From Azospirillum soli (lineage in GTDB: Bacteria; Pseudomonadota; Alphaproteobacteria; Azospirillales; Azospirillaceae), in contig NZ_JAGINQ010000003.1 in assembly GCF_017876165.1 (NCBI RefSeq), positions 62,001 through 126,000 on the forward strand: a stretch of 64,000 bases of DNA. Direction: 5' to 3'. This document shows positions 1 to 8,167 of the stretch, piece by piece. Made by a program: the position numbers and the translations under genes. Position 1 is the first letter of the stretch, and every line of letters begins with the position of its first letter. The notes under the pieces are model-generated. The model was given only the letters and a program-made list of their open reading frames with translations, did no database searches and had not been told where the DNA came from.

Positions 1-2100
1 ATCCTCGGCGGCGCCCTCGAAGTTGCCGGTCAGTACGCGGGAGGCGCCGCGCAAGGCGCGGAACTCCGGCCAGCCCTCCAGGTCCGGCTGGGCCTGCTGG
101 AGCACGTCGAGCATGCCCAGCGCCTCCTGCCCGAAGCCGTTGGCGAAGTAGAAGCGGGCAAGGTCGAGCTGGGCCTTCGGCCGCTCCGAATCCGGGGCGT
201 TGACGATGGCGAGCTGAAGGTTCTGCCGGTTCTCGGTGTAGCGGTCGAGGTCACCGCGCTTCCAGGCCGGCAGGTCGAACAGGCGCTTGCCCTGCGGCGG
301 GGGCTTCGGGTCGGAGGGGGCCAGCGAGGCGGAGGCGCCGGGCATGGGTTGCGGTGCTGCGGCAACCTGCTGCGGTGGCGGCGGGCTAGGCTGGCGGTTG
401 CCGGCGTCGGCCATGGGCGACAGGTGCAGGCCACCGGCCGTGGTCAGCTCAACGCCCTCCTTCACCGGGCGGACGGTGACGCTGTCCGAAATCGGACGCA
501 CGACGATGCCCTGGTAGGAGGGCATGACCTCCAAATCGGCGTAGCGGCGCGAGTCGGCGATGGCGTTGCCGGGCGAGGGCAGCGGCACGATCTGGAGCCG
601 GTCGCCGACGTCCGGGTCGGAGATGGTGACGACCGACGCCGCGTCGGGCGCGCGCACGACGAGACGGGCGCCGAGCAGGAAGTCGGGCTCCGCGTCGATG
701 CGCAGGTCAGTGGGCGGCGTGCCGGTCAGGCGCGTGGTCGGCGTGATGCGCCAGATCGTGCCCTGACGTTCGATGTTCGGCCAGATCATCTGACCGATCT
801 TGGTGCGGAAGGCGCTGCCACCGGTCGCCGGCACCGGTTCGATGGCGCCCAGCATCTCCGAACCGTTGCCCATGGCCTTGCCGGCGCCGATGGGCAACGG
901 CTTATCGAAGACGATGTAGAGCTGGCCGGCGCGCGGGTAGACCGCCACGGACGCCGGGCCGCCCGCGTCGAAGACGAGCGAGGGGCCTTGGGCGGCTGCG
1001 GCGGGCGCCGGCTTGCCGGGTGTCGCGGCGGCGGTGTTGGCACCGGAGGCCGTGGCGCTGGAGGTCGCGGAGGCAACGCTGGGCGCATCCTTCGGCGGCG
1101 GAGGCGCCGTCGGGGCGGGAGCGGCCGGCGTCGGGGCCGGCGGGACGGCCGATGGGGTGGCCGGTTGCGGGCGCACGGTGGTGGTGGTCGCGCCCGGCGG
1201 GGCCGGCGGCGGCGGAGCGGCCTGCGCTTGGGCGGGAACGGGGGCGGGAGCGACGGCCGGCGCGTCGGGCGCCTTGCGGGTGCCGGCGTTCAGCACGTCC
1301 AGGACCAGCGACTTGCCGCTCTTGGCCTCCTTGATCTCGGCGTCCTGCGGGGCGGCGAAGGTCACGGCCAGCGCGCCGTTGGGCTGGCGGTACTGCTCGA
1401 TGTTCTGGACGTTGCGCAGCTTCGCCCGGTTCGCCTGCGACAGGTCGGCGTTGCCGCCTTTGTCGAACAGCACGGTCACCGACGCGCCGTCGCGCTGGAG
1501 CGTGTAGTCGGGTGCCTTGGGCCAGTCGAAGACCAGACGGCTGTGGTTCGGGTGATCGGCGGCGCGGACCGAGACCTTGCCGACGGACGGCGCGGCGGCA
1601 GTGCTGGCGGCGGAGCCGGTCGGTTCCTTGGCGGCGGGCGGCGCGGAGGAGCCGCGCAGCTGAGCCTGGAGGTCGGCCTGGGTGGGTGCCGGAGCGGGTT
1701 TGGGCGACTCGGCCGCTTGGGCAGCGGCGGGCGACAGGTCGAAGGCGACGGCATTGCCGTTGCGGAAGGACTTCAGCGTCACCGGGCGCTTCAGGTCGAA
1801 GGTGACGGTCTTGCCGTCGCCGCCGATCCGCACGCCCGAGAGATAGCCGGGCAGAGCCGCCACGGCGCGGTCGAGCGCGGCGTTGATCGGCTGGTCGAAG
1901 GCGATGACCAGCGTGTCGCCCTCCACCCGCGCGGTGTGGTTCACCGGCTGCGGCCAGTCGAAGACCATGCGCCCGAACGTCTTGTGCGTGGCGGCGCGGA
2001 CCGGCACGTCGGCGGCGAAGGCGTGCGGCGCGGCGAACAGCGCCGTGGCGGCCACGAAGCCGCACAGCCACCGCCGGTATGCCCGAACGCCACCGCCCAT
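1..2100 (-). CDS. Secreted TPR protein of the flagellar locus (3' end outside window)
   Basis: The frame is open from the ATG at 2100 to the left edge (700 codons), so the C-terminus is missing. The start gives a signal peptide of about 27 residues ending near AAPHAFAAD. A beta-rich N-terminal part follows (FGRMVFDWPQPVNHTARV) that recalls AMIN-like domains, then a long Pro/Ala-rich linker. The last visible 80 residues look like tetratricopeptide helices (AQLDLARFYFANGFGQEALG). It is the last visible gene of the minus-strand fliL-fliM-motE / cheZ-motB series, which suggests a periplasmic role in motor or flagellar assembly. The exact function is unknown. GC-rich open frames on the opposite strand are shadows. 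Confidence 0.8.
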   Translation of the reverse strand, partial: MGGGVRAYRRWLCGFVAATALFAAPHAFAADVPVRAATHKTFGRMVFDWPQPVNHTARVEGDTLVIAFDQPINAALDRAVAALPGYLSGVRIGGDGKTVTFDLKRPVTLKSFRNGNAVAFDLSPAAAQAAESPKPAPAPTQADLQAQLRGSSAPPAAKEPTGSAASTAAAPSVGKVSVRAADHPNHSRLVFDWPKAPDYTLQRDGASVTVLFDKGGNADLSQANRAKLRNVQNIEQYRQPNGALAVTFAAPQDAEIKEAKSGKSLVLDVLNAGTRKAPDAPAVAPAPVPAQAQAAPPPPAPPGATTTTVRPQPATPSAVPPAPTPAAPAPTAPPPPKDAPSVASATSSATASGANTAAATPGKPAPAAAAQGPSLVFDAGGPASVAVYPRAGQLYIVFDKPLPIGAGKAMGNGSEMLGAIEPVPATGGSAFRTKIGQMIWPNIERQGTIWRITPTTRLTGTPPTDLRIDAEPDFLLGARLVVRAPDAASVVTISDPDVGDRLQIVPLPSPGNAIADSRRYADLEVMPSYQGIVVRPISDSVTVRPVKEGVELTTAGGLHLSPMADAGNRQPSPPPPQQVAAAPQPMPGASASLAPSDPKPPPQGKRLFDLPAWKRGDLDRYTENRQNLQLAIVNAPDSERPKAQLDLARFYFANGFGQEALGMLDVLQQAQPDLEGWPEFRALRGASRVLTGNFEGAAED

Positions 2101-2105
2101 CCGCA

Positions 2106-2789
2106 TCAGCCCTCCGCCTCGTCGCGCACGATGATGTCGACGCGCGCCGTACCCTTCGCCCCCTGAGACGCCATCACGCCGCGCGCCACAAGGTCGCGCT
2201 TGTAGCCCGTTTCGCGCAGCGCCGCCGCTACGGCAACCGCGCGGGTCAGCGCACGTTCCCAGGACAACCCGTTCGACGGGTCCTCGCGCTCCGCATGGCC
2301 GACCACCTCGATCCGGTTGCCGGTGCGCGCGACCACCGCGCCCAGCAGGAACAACAGGCGCCGCCCCTGCTCGGTGAAGGCGCCGCCGGTTTCGTCGAAC
2401 ATGGTGGCGCCCGGCAGAACGATCACCACCCGGTCGTCCTCGCGGCGCACCTCCACGGCGGCCAGTTCGGCGTTCGAGGCCGCCTGGCTGCGCAACAGGG
2501 CGCCGAGATAGTCGAGATTGATCGCCGAATGCGGCTCCACCGTGGCGGCGTTGAAGGCCGCCTTGGGCTCGGGCGCGGCGTTGGACGGCGTGGTGGCCGT
2601 GGAGCGGGCGGAGGTGAAGGCCTTGGCTAGGCCGGTCCAGCGCTGCGCCTCCGGCTCGCTCATCGAATACATCAGCACGAAGAAGGCGAGCAGCAGCGAC
2701 ATCAGGTCGGTGAAGCTGATCAGCCACATCGTGCGGCCGTGGCCGCCGCTCTTGTCCTGGGCGGTGGGGAGTTTGGGAACGCGGATCAT
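2106..2789 (-). CDS. MotB-like OmpA-family motor protein
   Basis: This 227-residue inner-membrane protein has one N-terminal transmembrane helix (about residues 22-42, ISFTDLMSLLLAFFVLMYSM) with an Asp at position 28. The Asp sits where MotB carries its proton-conducting Asp. The C-terminal half has an OmpA/MotB peptidoglycan-binding pattern (RIEVVGHAERED, then LSWERALTRAVAVA). MotB normally pairs with MotA to form the stator, but no motA is in the window. The start overlaps the stop of the upstream gene (ATGA), indicating tight co-translation with the second MotB-like protein. It may be a dedicated stator or a stator-accessory protein. Confidence 0.82.
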   Translation of the reverse strand: MIRVPKLPTAQDKSGGHGRTMWLISFTDLMSLLLAFFVLMYSMSEPEAQRWTGLAKAFTSARSTATTPSNAAPEPKAAFNAATVEPHSAINLDYLGALLRSQAASNAELAAVEVRREDDRVVIVLPGATMFDETGGAFTEQGRRLLFLLGAVVARTGNRIEVVGHAEREDPSNGLSWERALTRAVAVAAALRETGYKRDLVARGVMASQGAKGTARVDIIVRDEAEG

Positions 2790-3484
2790 CGGCGCCCTCC
2801 CCCGGCGCGTTGAGCCGGCTTTTCGTCGGCCATGCGCAGGCTGAACAGGAAGCGGATCGCGCCGGGGTCGCCGCGCTCGATGCCCACGGTTACCGCTTCG
2901 GGCGGGGCGCCGTCGGCGATCAGCAGCCGGGCCAGCGCGCCGGCGCGCGCCACGGGACCAGGCGGCTGGCTGGGGGTGCCGGTGGGGCCAATGGCGAGCA
3001 GCGCGTCCAGCTCGACCTTTTCGCCGGCGCGGGATTCGCGCAAGGCGAGCGACACGCGGTCGATCAGGCCCTGGCGGTCGGGGCGAAGCTGGGCGGTGCC
3101 GGGAACGAACAGCTCGTCGGCGGGAAGGCGCACCTCCATCAAGCGGCCGGGGGTGACCGTGTCCACCTTGGCGACGGCGACGGCGGTGGCGAACAGTTCG
3201 CCCACCCCGTCCAGCCGTTCGACGGCGAAGACCGTGCCGGTGCGCGAGGCCAGCGGATCGGTCCCGTCACGCAGGCGCGGGTCGATCACGAAGGCGGGAA
3301 AGCTGCGCTCCAGCGAACTGATGACCGCCTTCACGCGCTGGGTCGTCTGCACCGAATGGGCGTTCAGCACGATGAAGAAGACCAGAAGCAGCAGGAACAG
3401 CGACAGCAGAAGGACGATGCTGCCGTTGTTCGGACCTGAGTGGCCGCCCGAAAAGCCCGTCTTGGGTTGGCCAGGGACCGCCAT
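2786..3484 (-). CDS. Second MotB-like membrane protein without the ion-channel Asp
   Basis: This 232-residue protein has a single hydrophobic helix (about residues 23-40) and a periplasmic domain with an OmpA-like outline (LPADELFVPGTAQLRPDRQG, then RAGALARLLIADGAPPEAV). The membrane helix has no acidic residue, unlike its neighbour at 2106-2789, so it is unlikely to conduct ions by itself. It lies 3 bp after cheZ and overlaps the next gene. A heteromeric partner of the MotB-like protein is a reasonable inference but is not demonstrated. Confidence 0.75.
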   Translation of the reverse strand: MAVPGQPKTGFSGGHSGPNNGSIVLLLSLFLLLLVFFIVLNAHSVQTTQRVKAVISSLERSFPAFVIDPRLRDGTDPLASRTGTVFAVERLDGVGELFATAVAVAKVDTVTPGRLMEVRLPADELFVPGTAQLRPDRQGLIDRVSLALRESRAGEKVELDALLAIGPTGTPSQPPGPVARAGALARLLIADGAPPEAVTVGIERGDPGAIRFLFSLRMADEKPAQRAGGGRR

Positions 3485-3487
3485 GGG

Positions 3488-4201
3488 CTAGTCGAAGCTC
3501 GCCAGCAGGCGGTCGATCTCGTCCTGGTCCATGGCGTTGCTGGCCATTTGCGGCCCGTGCAGCAGCGCGGTTTCCGGATCGTCGTCGGGACGGTCGGTCG
3601 CGAAATTGGGGGCGTGCGCCGCAGCGGCCGCCGCGTGATGGCCGGCATGATGACCAGCGTGATTCTGGCGCACCTCGTCACCGAAGGCGGCGACGATCAT
3701 GTCCACCTTGGCTTCGATGTGCTTCAGCGTGCGGACAACCTTGCTGATGCGCTGGCCGGTGATGTCCTGGAAGTTGCAGGCCTCGAAGATCTTGGTGACC
3801 TGCTCCGACAGCTTGGCACTGTTTTCCGGGTCGATCTGCCCGGCGATGTTAGTGATGACGTCGCAGGCGTCGAAGATCGCAAAGGTCGCCTGTTCGGTGG
3901 CGCCGACCACGGCGTCCAGCTCGTCGGTGGCGGTCGGGATGTGCTGGTCGCGGATCTCGGCCGGCTGAAGCGCGGCCATCTCCAGCTTCGCGTTCTCGAT
4001 GACCTTGGCGAGATCCACCACCTCCTTGTAGAGGCGCAGATCGGTGACCGAGATGTCGCCGTCCATGCTGGAGAGGATGGAGCGGACGATGTCCGTCACC
4101 TCGTCCCGCGACAGCGGCTGGGCCGCTTCGGCGTGGGCGGCGTCGAGGCGCTGGCGGAGGAGCTTCTGCTCGGTGAGCGAGGGCGAAACGGGCGGGGCCA
4201 T
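3488..4201 (-). CDS. cheZ: Chemotaxis phosphatase CheZ
   Basis: CheZ dephosphorylates CheY-P and so sets the motor switching bias. The predicted protein is 237 residues, long and helical. The catalytic helix motif FQDITGQ lies at residues 144-150, with Asp146 and Gln150 matching the catalytic Asp143/Gln147 of E. coli CheZ. The C-terminus ends in DQDEIDRLLASFD, like the amphipathic CheY-binding tail of the family. I chose the ATG at 4201. An in-frame ATG at 4312 would add 37 residues with no domain character. It heads the cheZ/MotB-like group, with a CtrA-type box about 160 bp upstream. Confidence 0.9.
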   Translation of the reverse strand: MAPPVSPSLTEQKLLRQRLDAAHAEAAQPLSRDEVTDIVRSILSSMDGDISVTDLRLYKEVVDLAKVIENAKLEMAALQPAEIRDQHIPTATDELDAVVGATEQATFAIFDACDVITNIAGQIDPENSAKLSEQVTKIFEACNFQDITGQRISKVVRTLKHIEAKVDMIVAAFGDEVRQNHAGHHAGHHAAAAAAHAPNFATDRPDDDPETALLHGPQMASNAMDQDEIDRLLASFD

Positions 4202-4360
4202 GTGCGATCCGATGTCCTGTCCGGCGGGCGAGCGGTGCGGGTCCGTCGGCAAGGGTCCGGGCACGGCCCGCCGACGCTGGGTTGAACCCCAGGGCCACGT
4301 CCTTGCACGCAAACGCCGACTCGGAGCTTTCTAAGCCCGTTTTAACCTAGATTCTGACGG

Positions 4361-4375
4361 TTAACACCGCGTTAA
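4361..4375 (-). promoter_or_regulatory. CtrA-type binding site upstream of cheZ
   Basis: The site is an exact TTAA-N7-TTAA (spacer CACCGCG on the plus strand). On the minus strand it ends in TTAACC, which is the stronger half of the CtrA consensus. It lies in the 250-bp gap between the MotE-like gene and cheZ, 160 bp from the cheZ start, a normal promoter-region distance. Binding by CtrA is inferred. The presence of sciP in the same window supports it. Confidence 0.6.
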
Positions 4376-4451
4376 ACGATCCCAACCCGGTGCCAAGCGC
4401 AACGAATGGGGAGGCATTGCCTCGGACAAGCGTCTCGGCCCTGGCGCAACC

Positions 4452-5360
4452 TTACTGCGGCACGGACGGAAGCGCGCGGCGTTCGACGAGGGCCGAGGTG
4501 ACTTCCTTGGCTTTCACCGGATCCATGGCAGCCAGGATGGGCGCGGTCTTCTGTTCCTTCATCCGCTCGATCACGCCCAGCAGAACGGGCATCTCCAGCT
4601 CCTCGAAGATGCGGGCGGCGTCCTTGGGCTTCATCGTCTCGTAAATCTTCACGAGGCTTTCGAGCTGCGCCGCCTGCTTCTCGTCGCCCTGGCGCATCAG
4701 CTTCTGAATGTCGGAGCGGACCTTGTCGAGTTCCTGAATCTTCTGGTCGATGCGCTTTTCGGCGGCAATCAGAAGGGCCTCGCGCTGCTCGACCTCTTTG
4801 GTGCGGCGCTCGATCTCGGCGCGGCGCTCGGCGAAATGCTGAAGCAGCTCCTCGTTCTTGACGGGACCGAGCGGTGCCACGTTGTCCGCCGCCGGGGCGG
4901 CGGCGGCGGGGGCCGGGCCGGTGCTGGCGCCGCCCTGCGCGGGGGCAGCGGCAACTTGGAGGGGCATCGCGGCCGGGAGGGGCGCTTGGGTCGGGGTCGA
5001 AGTCTGGTTCTGGGCCAGCGAGACCGGAAATTCCGGCAGCTTGGCGTCGCGGGTGGTCAGGCGCCACACATCGCCGACGCGGATGCCCAGCATCAGCACG
5101 GCGACGAAAATGGTGATCGGCAGCAGGCGGAAGCGCAGGCCCTGCATCCGTTCGCGCAGACGCTCCGACAGGGGGCGGCGCGGCGTGGCCGGTTTGCGGG
5201 CTGGCTTACCCTTGCCCTTCGCCTTGCTCTTGGTGGCGAGCTTGACGGGAACCTTCGGGGCCGGCGCGGGGGCGACCGGTCCCTGAGAGGTGCGCACGCC
5301 GGTCGGAACGGCGCCGGCCGGGCGGATGACGATCTTCTCTTCCGTTGCGGCGTTGCTCAT
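4452..5360 (-). CDS. MotE-like flagellar motor chaperone
   Basis: This 302-residue protein has a basic Pro/Lys-rich N-terminus, one membrane helix at about residues 78-95 (LLPITIFVAVLMLGIRVG), an Ala/Pro linker and a long coiled coil (residues 170-235). It ends in an MgtE-N-like helical repeat (YETMKPKDAARIFEELEMPV ... LAAMDPVKAKEVTSAL). Rhizobial MotE, a chaperone of the periplasmic motor protein MotC, has this layout. The start overlaps the stop of the DUF6468 gene by 4 bp (ATGA), so it belongs to the fliL-fliM operon. The MotE assignment rests on domain order and context. Confidence 0.78.
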   Translation of the reverse strand: MSNAATEEKIVIRPAGAVPTGVRTSQGPVAPAPAPKVPVKLATKSKAKGKGKPARKPATPRRPLSERLRERMQGLRFRLLPITIFVAVLMLGIRVGDVWRLTTRDAKLPEFPVSLAQNQTSTPTQAPLPAAMPLQVAAAPAQGGASTGPAPAAAAPAADNVAPLGPVKNEELLQHFAERRAEIERRTKEVEQREALLIAAEKRIDQKIQELDKVRSDIQKLMRQGDEKQAAQLESLVKIYETMKPKDAARIFEELEMPVLLGVIERMKEQKTAPILAAMDPVKAKEVTSALVERRALPSVPQ

Positions 5361-5974
5361 CCGATCCCCTTCCCGGCGTTCTCGATCGCCTGAAGCAGTT
5401 CACGCTCGGCGCGCGACAGGTTCTCGCCCTCGCGAGCCAGCGGATCACGGACCGAATCACGGGCCAGGGGCTCGGGCGGCGGGGCCGGACGGCGGGCCGG
5501 CTCGGCGCGAAGCGGCGGCAGCGGCACGTGATCGTCGTCCTCGTCGTGGTCCTCGTCATGGCTCTGGACCAGTGGACGCGGGGCGACGGCCGGACGGGCG
5601 GACAGGCCGGGCCGGGCGGCCGGGCGCGCGGCAGGGGCCACGGGCTTCGGGCGGTTGTCGCCGACGGCGCCCAGGCGGTTGGCCAGCGCGTCGGCGGCCT
5701 CGATCATGAACTCCAGCTCATCGCGGAGCGTCTGGGCCTTGTTGACGGTGCGCTGAAGATCCTCGCCGGTCTCATGCGCGGTCTTCTTCAGGCCGCGCAC
5801 GCCGGTTTCGGCCTTCGCCATGGCCTCGTTCAGGCCCTTGATCAGTTCGGTCATCTCGCCGCGGCTCTCCCGCAGCTTGATGATCTGCTTGTTCAGGATG
5901 ATGGCGTAGGCGATGGTCGCCGCCAGCAGGCCGACCATCACCAGATCGACAATGAGCGAGACGGTCGGGCTCAT
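5357..5974 (-). CDS. DUF6468 flagellar-locus membrane protein
   Basis: This 205-residue protein has an N-terminal membrane helix (residues 5-27), a coiled coil at residues 30-100 and a disordered Pro/Ala/Arg-rich tail containing an acidic run (SHDEDHDEDDDH). I recognise it as the DUF6468 family found next to fliM in Rhodospirillales. It is translationally coupled on both sides (4-bp overlaps with fliM and the MotE-like gene). The biochemical role is unknown, and a motor-associated membrane coiled-coil protein is the likely class. Confidence 0.75.
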   Translation of the reverse strand: MSPTVSLIVDLVMVGLLAATIAYAIILNKQIIKLRESRGEMTELIKGLNEAMAKAETGVRGLKKTAHETGEDLQRTVNKAQTLRDELEFMIEAADALANRLGAVGDNRPKPVAPAARPAARPGLSARPAVAPRPLVQSHDEDHDEDDDHVPLPPLRAEPARRPAPPPEPLARDSVRDPLAREGENLSRAERELLQAIENAGKGIG

Positions 5975-7047
5975 AGCCGCATGACCTCCTGCTTGGGCAG
6001 TTCCTTCTCGATGCGCACGGCGATGTGGCCGCCCTTGCGCCCCATGCGCCCCTGGAACATCGACACGTCGCCGCAGCGCAGCTCGATGCTGCCGTCGGGC
6101 GTGGCGTTCAGCAGGATGCGGGTGCCGACTCGCCAGTTCAGCACGTCGTGCAGGGTCATCGTCACCTCGTCCAGCACGGCGGCGATGTCCACATCCGTCA
6201 CCAGCAGCTCGGACGCAAGGTGGGTTTCCCAGATCGAGTCGCGGCCGAACTTCTCACCCATGAACATCTGGAGCAGAAGCTCGCGGACGGGTTCCAGGGT
6301 GGCGTAGGGGATCATCAGCTCCAGCCGGCCGCCGCGATCCTCCATGTCGATGCGCAGCTTGACCAGCACCGCCGCGTTCGCGGGGCGGGCGATGGTCGCG
6401 AAGCGCGGGTTCGTCTCCAGCCGGTCGAAGCGGAAGGTGACGGGCGACAGCGGGTCGAAGGCGGCGGACAGGTCCGACAGCACCACATGGACCATGCGTT
6501 CCACGAGGTTGCGTTCGATGGTCGTGTAGGGGCGTCCTTCGATGCGCATCGCCGCCGTGCCGCGCCGGCCGCCGAGCAGCACGTCCACAATGGAGTAGAT
6601 CAGCGCGGAGTCCACCACCATCAGGCCGTAGTTGTCCCACTCCTCCGCCTTGAAGACGGAGAGCATGGCCGGCAGCGGGATGGAGTTCAGGTAGTCGCCG
6701 AAACGCACCGACGAGATCTGGTCGAGGCTGACCTCGACGTTGTCGGACGTGAAGTTGCGAAGCGACGTGGACATCATGCGGACGAGGCGGTCAAAGACCA
6801 CCTCCAGCATGGGCAGGCGTTCGTAGTTGACGAGCGCGCTGTTGACCAGCGCCATGATGCCGGAGTTGTCGCCGTCCCCGGCCCCGCCCTGGTCGAAGCC
6901 GAGCAGGCTGTCGATCTCGTCCTGGTTCAGAACGCGCGTGGAGCCGCCGCCCCCGCCCATGTCGCCCATATCGCCGCCGTCTTCGGCGAGGGCGGCCCAT
7001 TCGGCGGCGAGCCGTTCGTCTTCGCTCAGTTCCTCGGTGTTGCTCAT
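5971..7047 (-). CDS. fliM: Flagellar motor switch protein FliM
   Basis: FliM (358 residues) forms the middle C-ring and binds CheY-P. The CheY-binding motif LNQDEIDSLL is at residues 40-49, pushed inward by an acidic/Gly-rich N-terminal extension of about 38 residues. The middle CheC-like domain follows (SVFKAEEWDNYGLMVVDSAL), then the SpoA surface domain at the C-terminus (VGTRILLNATPDGSIELRCG). It lies 21 bp after fliL and overlaps the DUF6468 start. Confidence 0.96.
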   Translation of the reverse strand: MSNTEELSEDERLAAEWAALAEDGGDMGDMGGGGGSTRVLNQDEIDSLLGFDQGGAGDGDNSGIMALVNSALVNYERLPMLEVVFDRLVRMMSTSLRNFTSDNVEVSLDQISSVRFGDYLNSIPLPAMLSVFKAEEWDNYGLMVVDSALIYSIVDVLLGGRRGTAAMRIEGRPYTTIERNLVERMVHVVLSDLSAAFDPLSPVTFRFDRLETNPRFATIARPANAAVLVKLRIDMEDRGGRLELMIPYATLEPVRELLLQMFMGEKFGRDSIWETHLASELLVTDVDIAAVLDEVTMTLHDVLNWRVGTRILLNATPDGSIELRCGDVSMFQGRMGRKGGHIAVRIEKELPKQEVMRL

Positions 7048-7068
7048 GCGTCGCCCCCGCCGCCCGGC

Positions 7069-7599
7069 CTACTGGACCAGCATCTCTTTGAACAGCACGT
7101 CCTTCACCTTCACCGGGTGGGCGGCCGCGCTGATGCGCATCAGCAGTTCCTGGCGCAGCCGGTACATGCCGGCCGAGCCCTTCAAATCCTCCAGCCGCAG
7201 TTCGCGCAGGTAGACCTGGAAGTTGTCGATGATGCGCGGCAGCACATGCTCGACCGCCGGCACGTCCTCCGGCTTGGACACCTGGATCGAAATCTTGATC
7301 TTCAGGAACGCGGGGCGCTTGCCGGCCGCGTTCAGGTTCACCAGCATGTCCGGCAGGTCGTAGAAGATCGGTGCCGCGTGCGGATCGGGCTGCGCCGGCT
7401 CCGCCGGAACCTCCGCGTGTTCTTCCTTCTTGCCGAGCAGCGAGTCCAGCAGGCCGCTGAAATACACGCCTGCTCCGGCGCCGATCAGCAGCACCAGCGG
7501 GAGGATGACGAACAGGACCAGTTTCTTGCCGCTGAACTTCTTGCGCGGCAGGCCATCGGTCGAAAGTTCGCCGGCGTCGTCTTCAGCGTGCGCGGTCAT
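7069..7599 (-). CDS. fliL: Flagellar basal-body-associated protein FliL
   Basis: This 176-residue single-pass inner-membrane protein has a hydrophobic helix at about residues 26-46. The periplasmic FliL domain starts near FYDLPDMLVNLNA and ends with the family's terminal DVLFKEMLVQ. FliL surrounds the stator and increases torque. It is the first gene of the minus-strand fliL-fliM-DUF6468-MotE operon, divergent from flgF. Confidence 0.95.
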   Translation of the reverse strand: MTAHAEDDAGELSTDGLPRKKFSGKKLVLFVILPLVLLIGAGAGVYFSGLLDSLLGKKEEHAEVPAEPAQPDPHAAPIFYDLPDMLVNLNAAGKRPAFLKIKISIQVSKPEDVPAVEHVLPRIIDNFQVYLRELRLEDLKGSAGMYRLRQELLMRISAAAHPVKVKDVLFKEMLVQ

Positions 7600-7790
7600 G
7601 GAATCCTAGGGGCGCGAGCGGTGGCGGAATGGCCTTAACCAGCACAGCAACCCTATCTTTTGGATAGTTAACAAAGCCTTTCAGCACCGCGTCGAAGCTG
7701 TGATCGCTCGGGGGCGGTCCCAGCGGTTTTGCGGCCTTTCTGGTTTCGGCACGGATTTTGAGTGGGGCTCGGGTGGAGATCCGTGGGTCC

Positions 7791-7916
7791 TCGAAGCGGG
7801 CCCCCACCCTAGCCCTCCCCCATGCTGCGCACGGGGGAGGGAATCCAACTTGCCCCCGCGAAGTGGAGCAAGGAGGGACCCACGCGTCAGCGTGGGAGGA
7901 AGGGGGCTCGCTTCGA
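7791..7916. repeat. Composite inverted-repeat element
   Basis: The outer arms are 15 bp with 14 matches (TCGAAGCGGGCCCCC at 7791-7805 and GGGGGCTCGCTTCGA at 7902-7916). They enclose two inner hairpins: CCCTCCCCC/GGGGGAGGG (7813-7841) and CCCACGC/GCGTGGG (7880-7897). The fold would be a stem with two side arms. It resembles the dispersed REP-type intergenic repeats of proteobacteria. Mobility and function are unknown. Confidence 0.6.
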
Positions 7917-8092
7917 CACGCCCACATACCACCCCGCACGCCCTCGGCGTGGCGGGAACGGGGAAGCTTTGCCCGGTGAAACCGGCAGGGAATTCCCCAC
8001 AGGCGGCAGTTATTGCCCGGCAGGGTGTGCCGCGACGGCCCTTTTCGCGCCCTCACACCCGGAATCCGCCTGGAGTCCGCGATTTGTCTCAC

Positions 8093-8110
8093 TTGGCACG
8101 GGGCGTGCAA
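8093..8110 (+). promoter_or_regulatory. Sigma-54 promoter of the flgF operon
   Basis: The sequence TTGGCACGGGGCGTGCAA has the -24 GG at 8095-8096 and the -12 GC at 8107-8108, separated by exactly 10 nt. This matches the sigma-54 consensus TGGCAC-N5-TTGC closely. It is 58 bp upstream of the flgF start. Rod and ring genes are sigma-54-dependent in related alphaproteobacteria. The enhancer (FlbD-type) sites were not identified. Confidence 0.85.
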
Positions 8111-8167
8111 AGCTTCCGGCGTCGGTCGGGACGGTCCCGCCGGTGCCGAGATGAGAAGAGGTCGTCG

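Larger units (their letters stand above)
7600..8167. other. Divergent intergenic region fliL / flgF
   Basis: These 568 bp contain no convincing gene. They hold a small palindrome near fliL (CTATC-TTTTG-GATAG, 7651-7665), a composite inverted-repeat element (7791-7916, listed separately), and the sigma-54 promoter of the flgF operon (8093-8110). Short open frames here are interrupted by the repeat element and have no domain character. Confidence 0.6.

Noticed and set aside
349..2166. 605-codon plus-strand open frame opposite the TPR gene
   Set aside because: Arg/Gly-rich composition typical of the antisense of a high-GC gene. The minus-strand frame has a signal peptide and TPR repeats.
6025..7638. 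537-codon plus-strand open frame across fliM and fliL
   Set aside because: His/Val/Asp-rich antisense shadow of two well-recognised flagellar genes.
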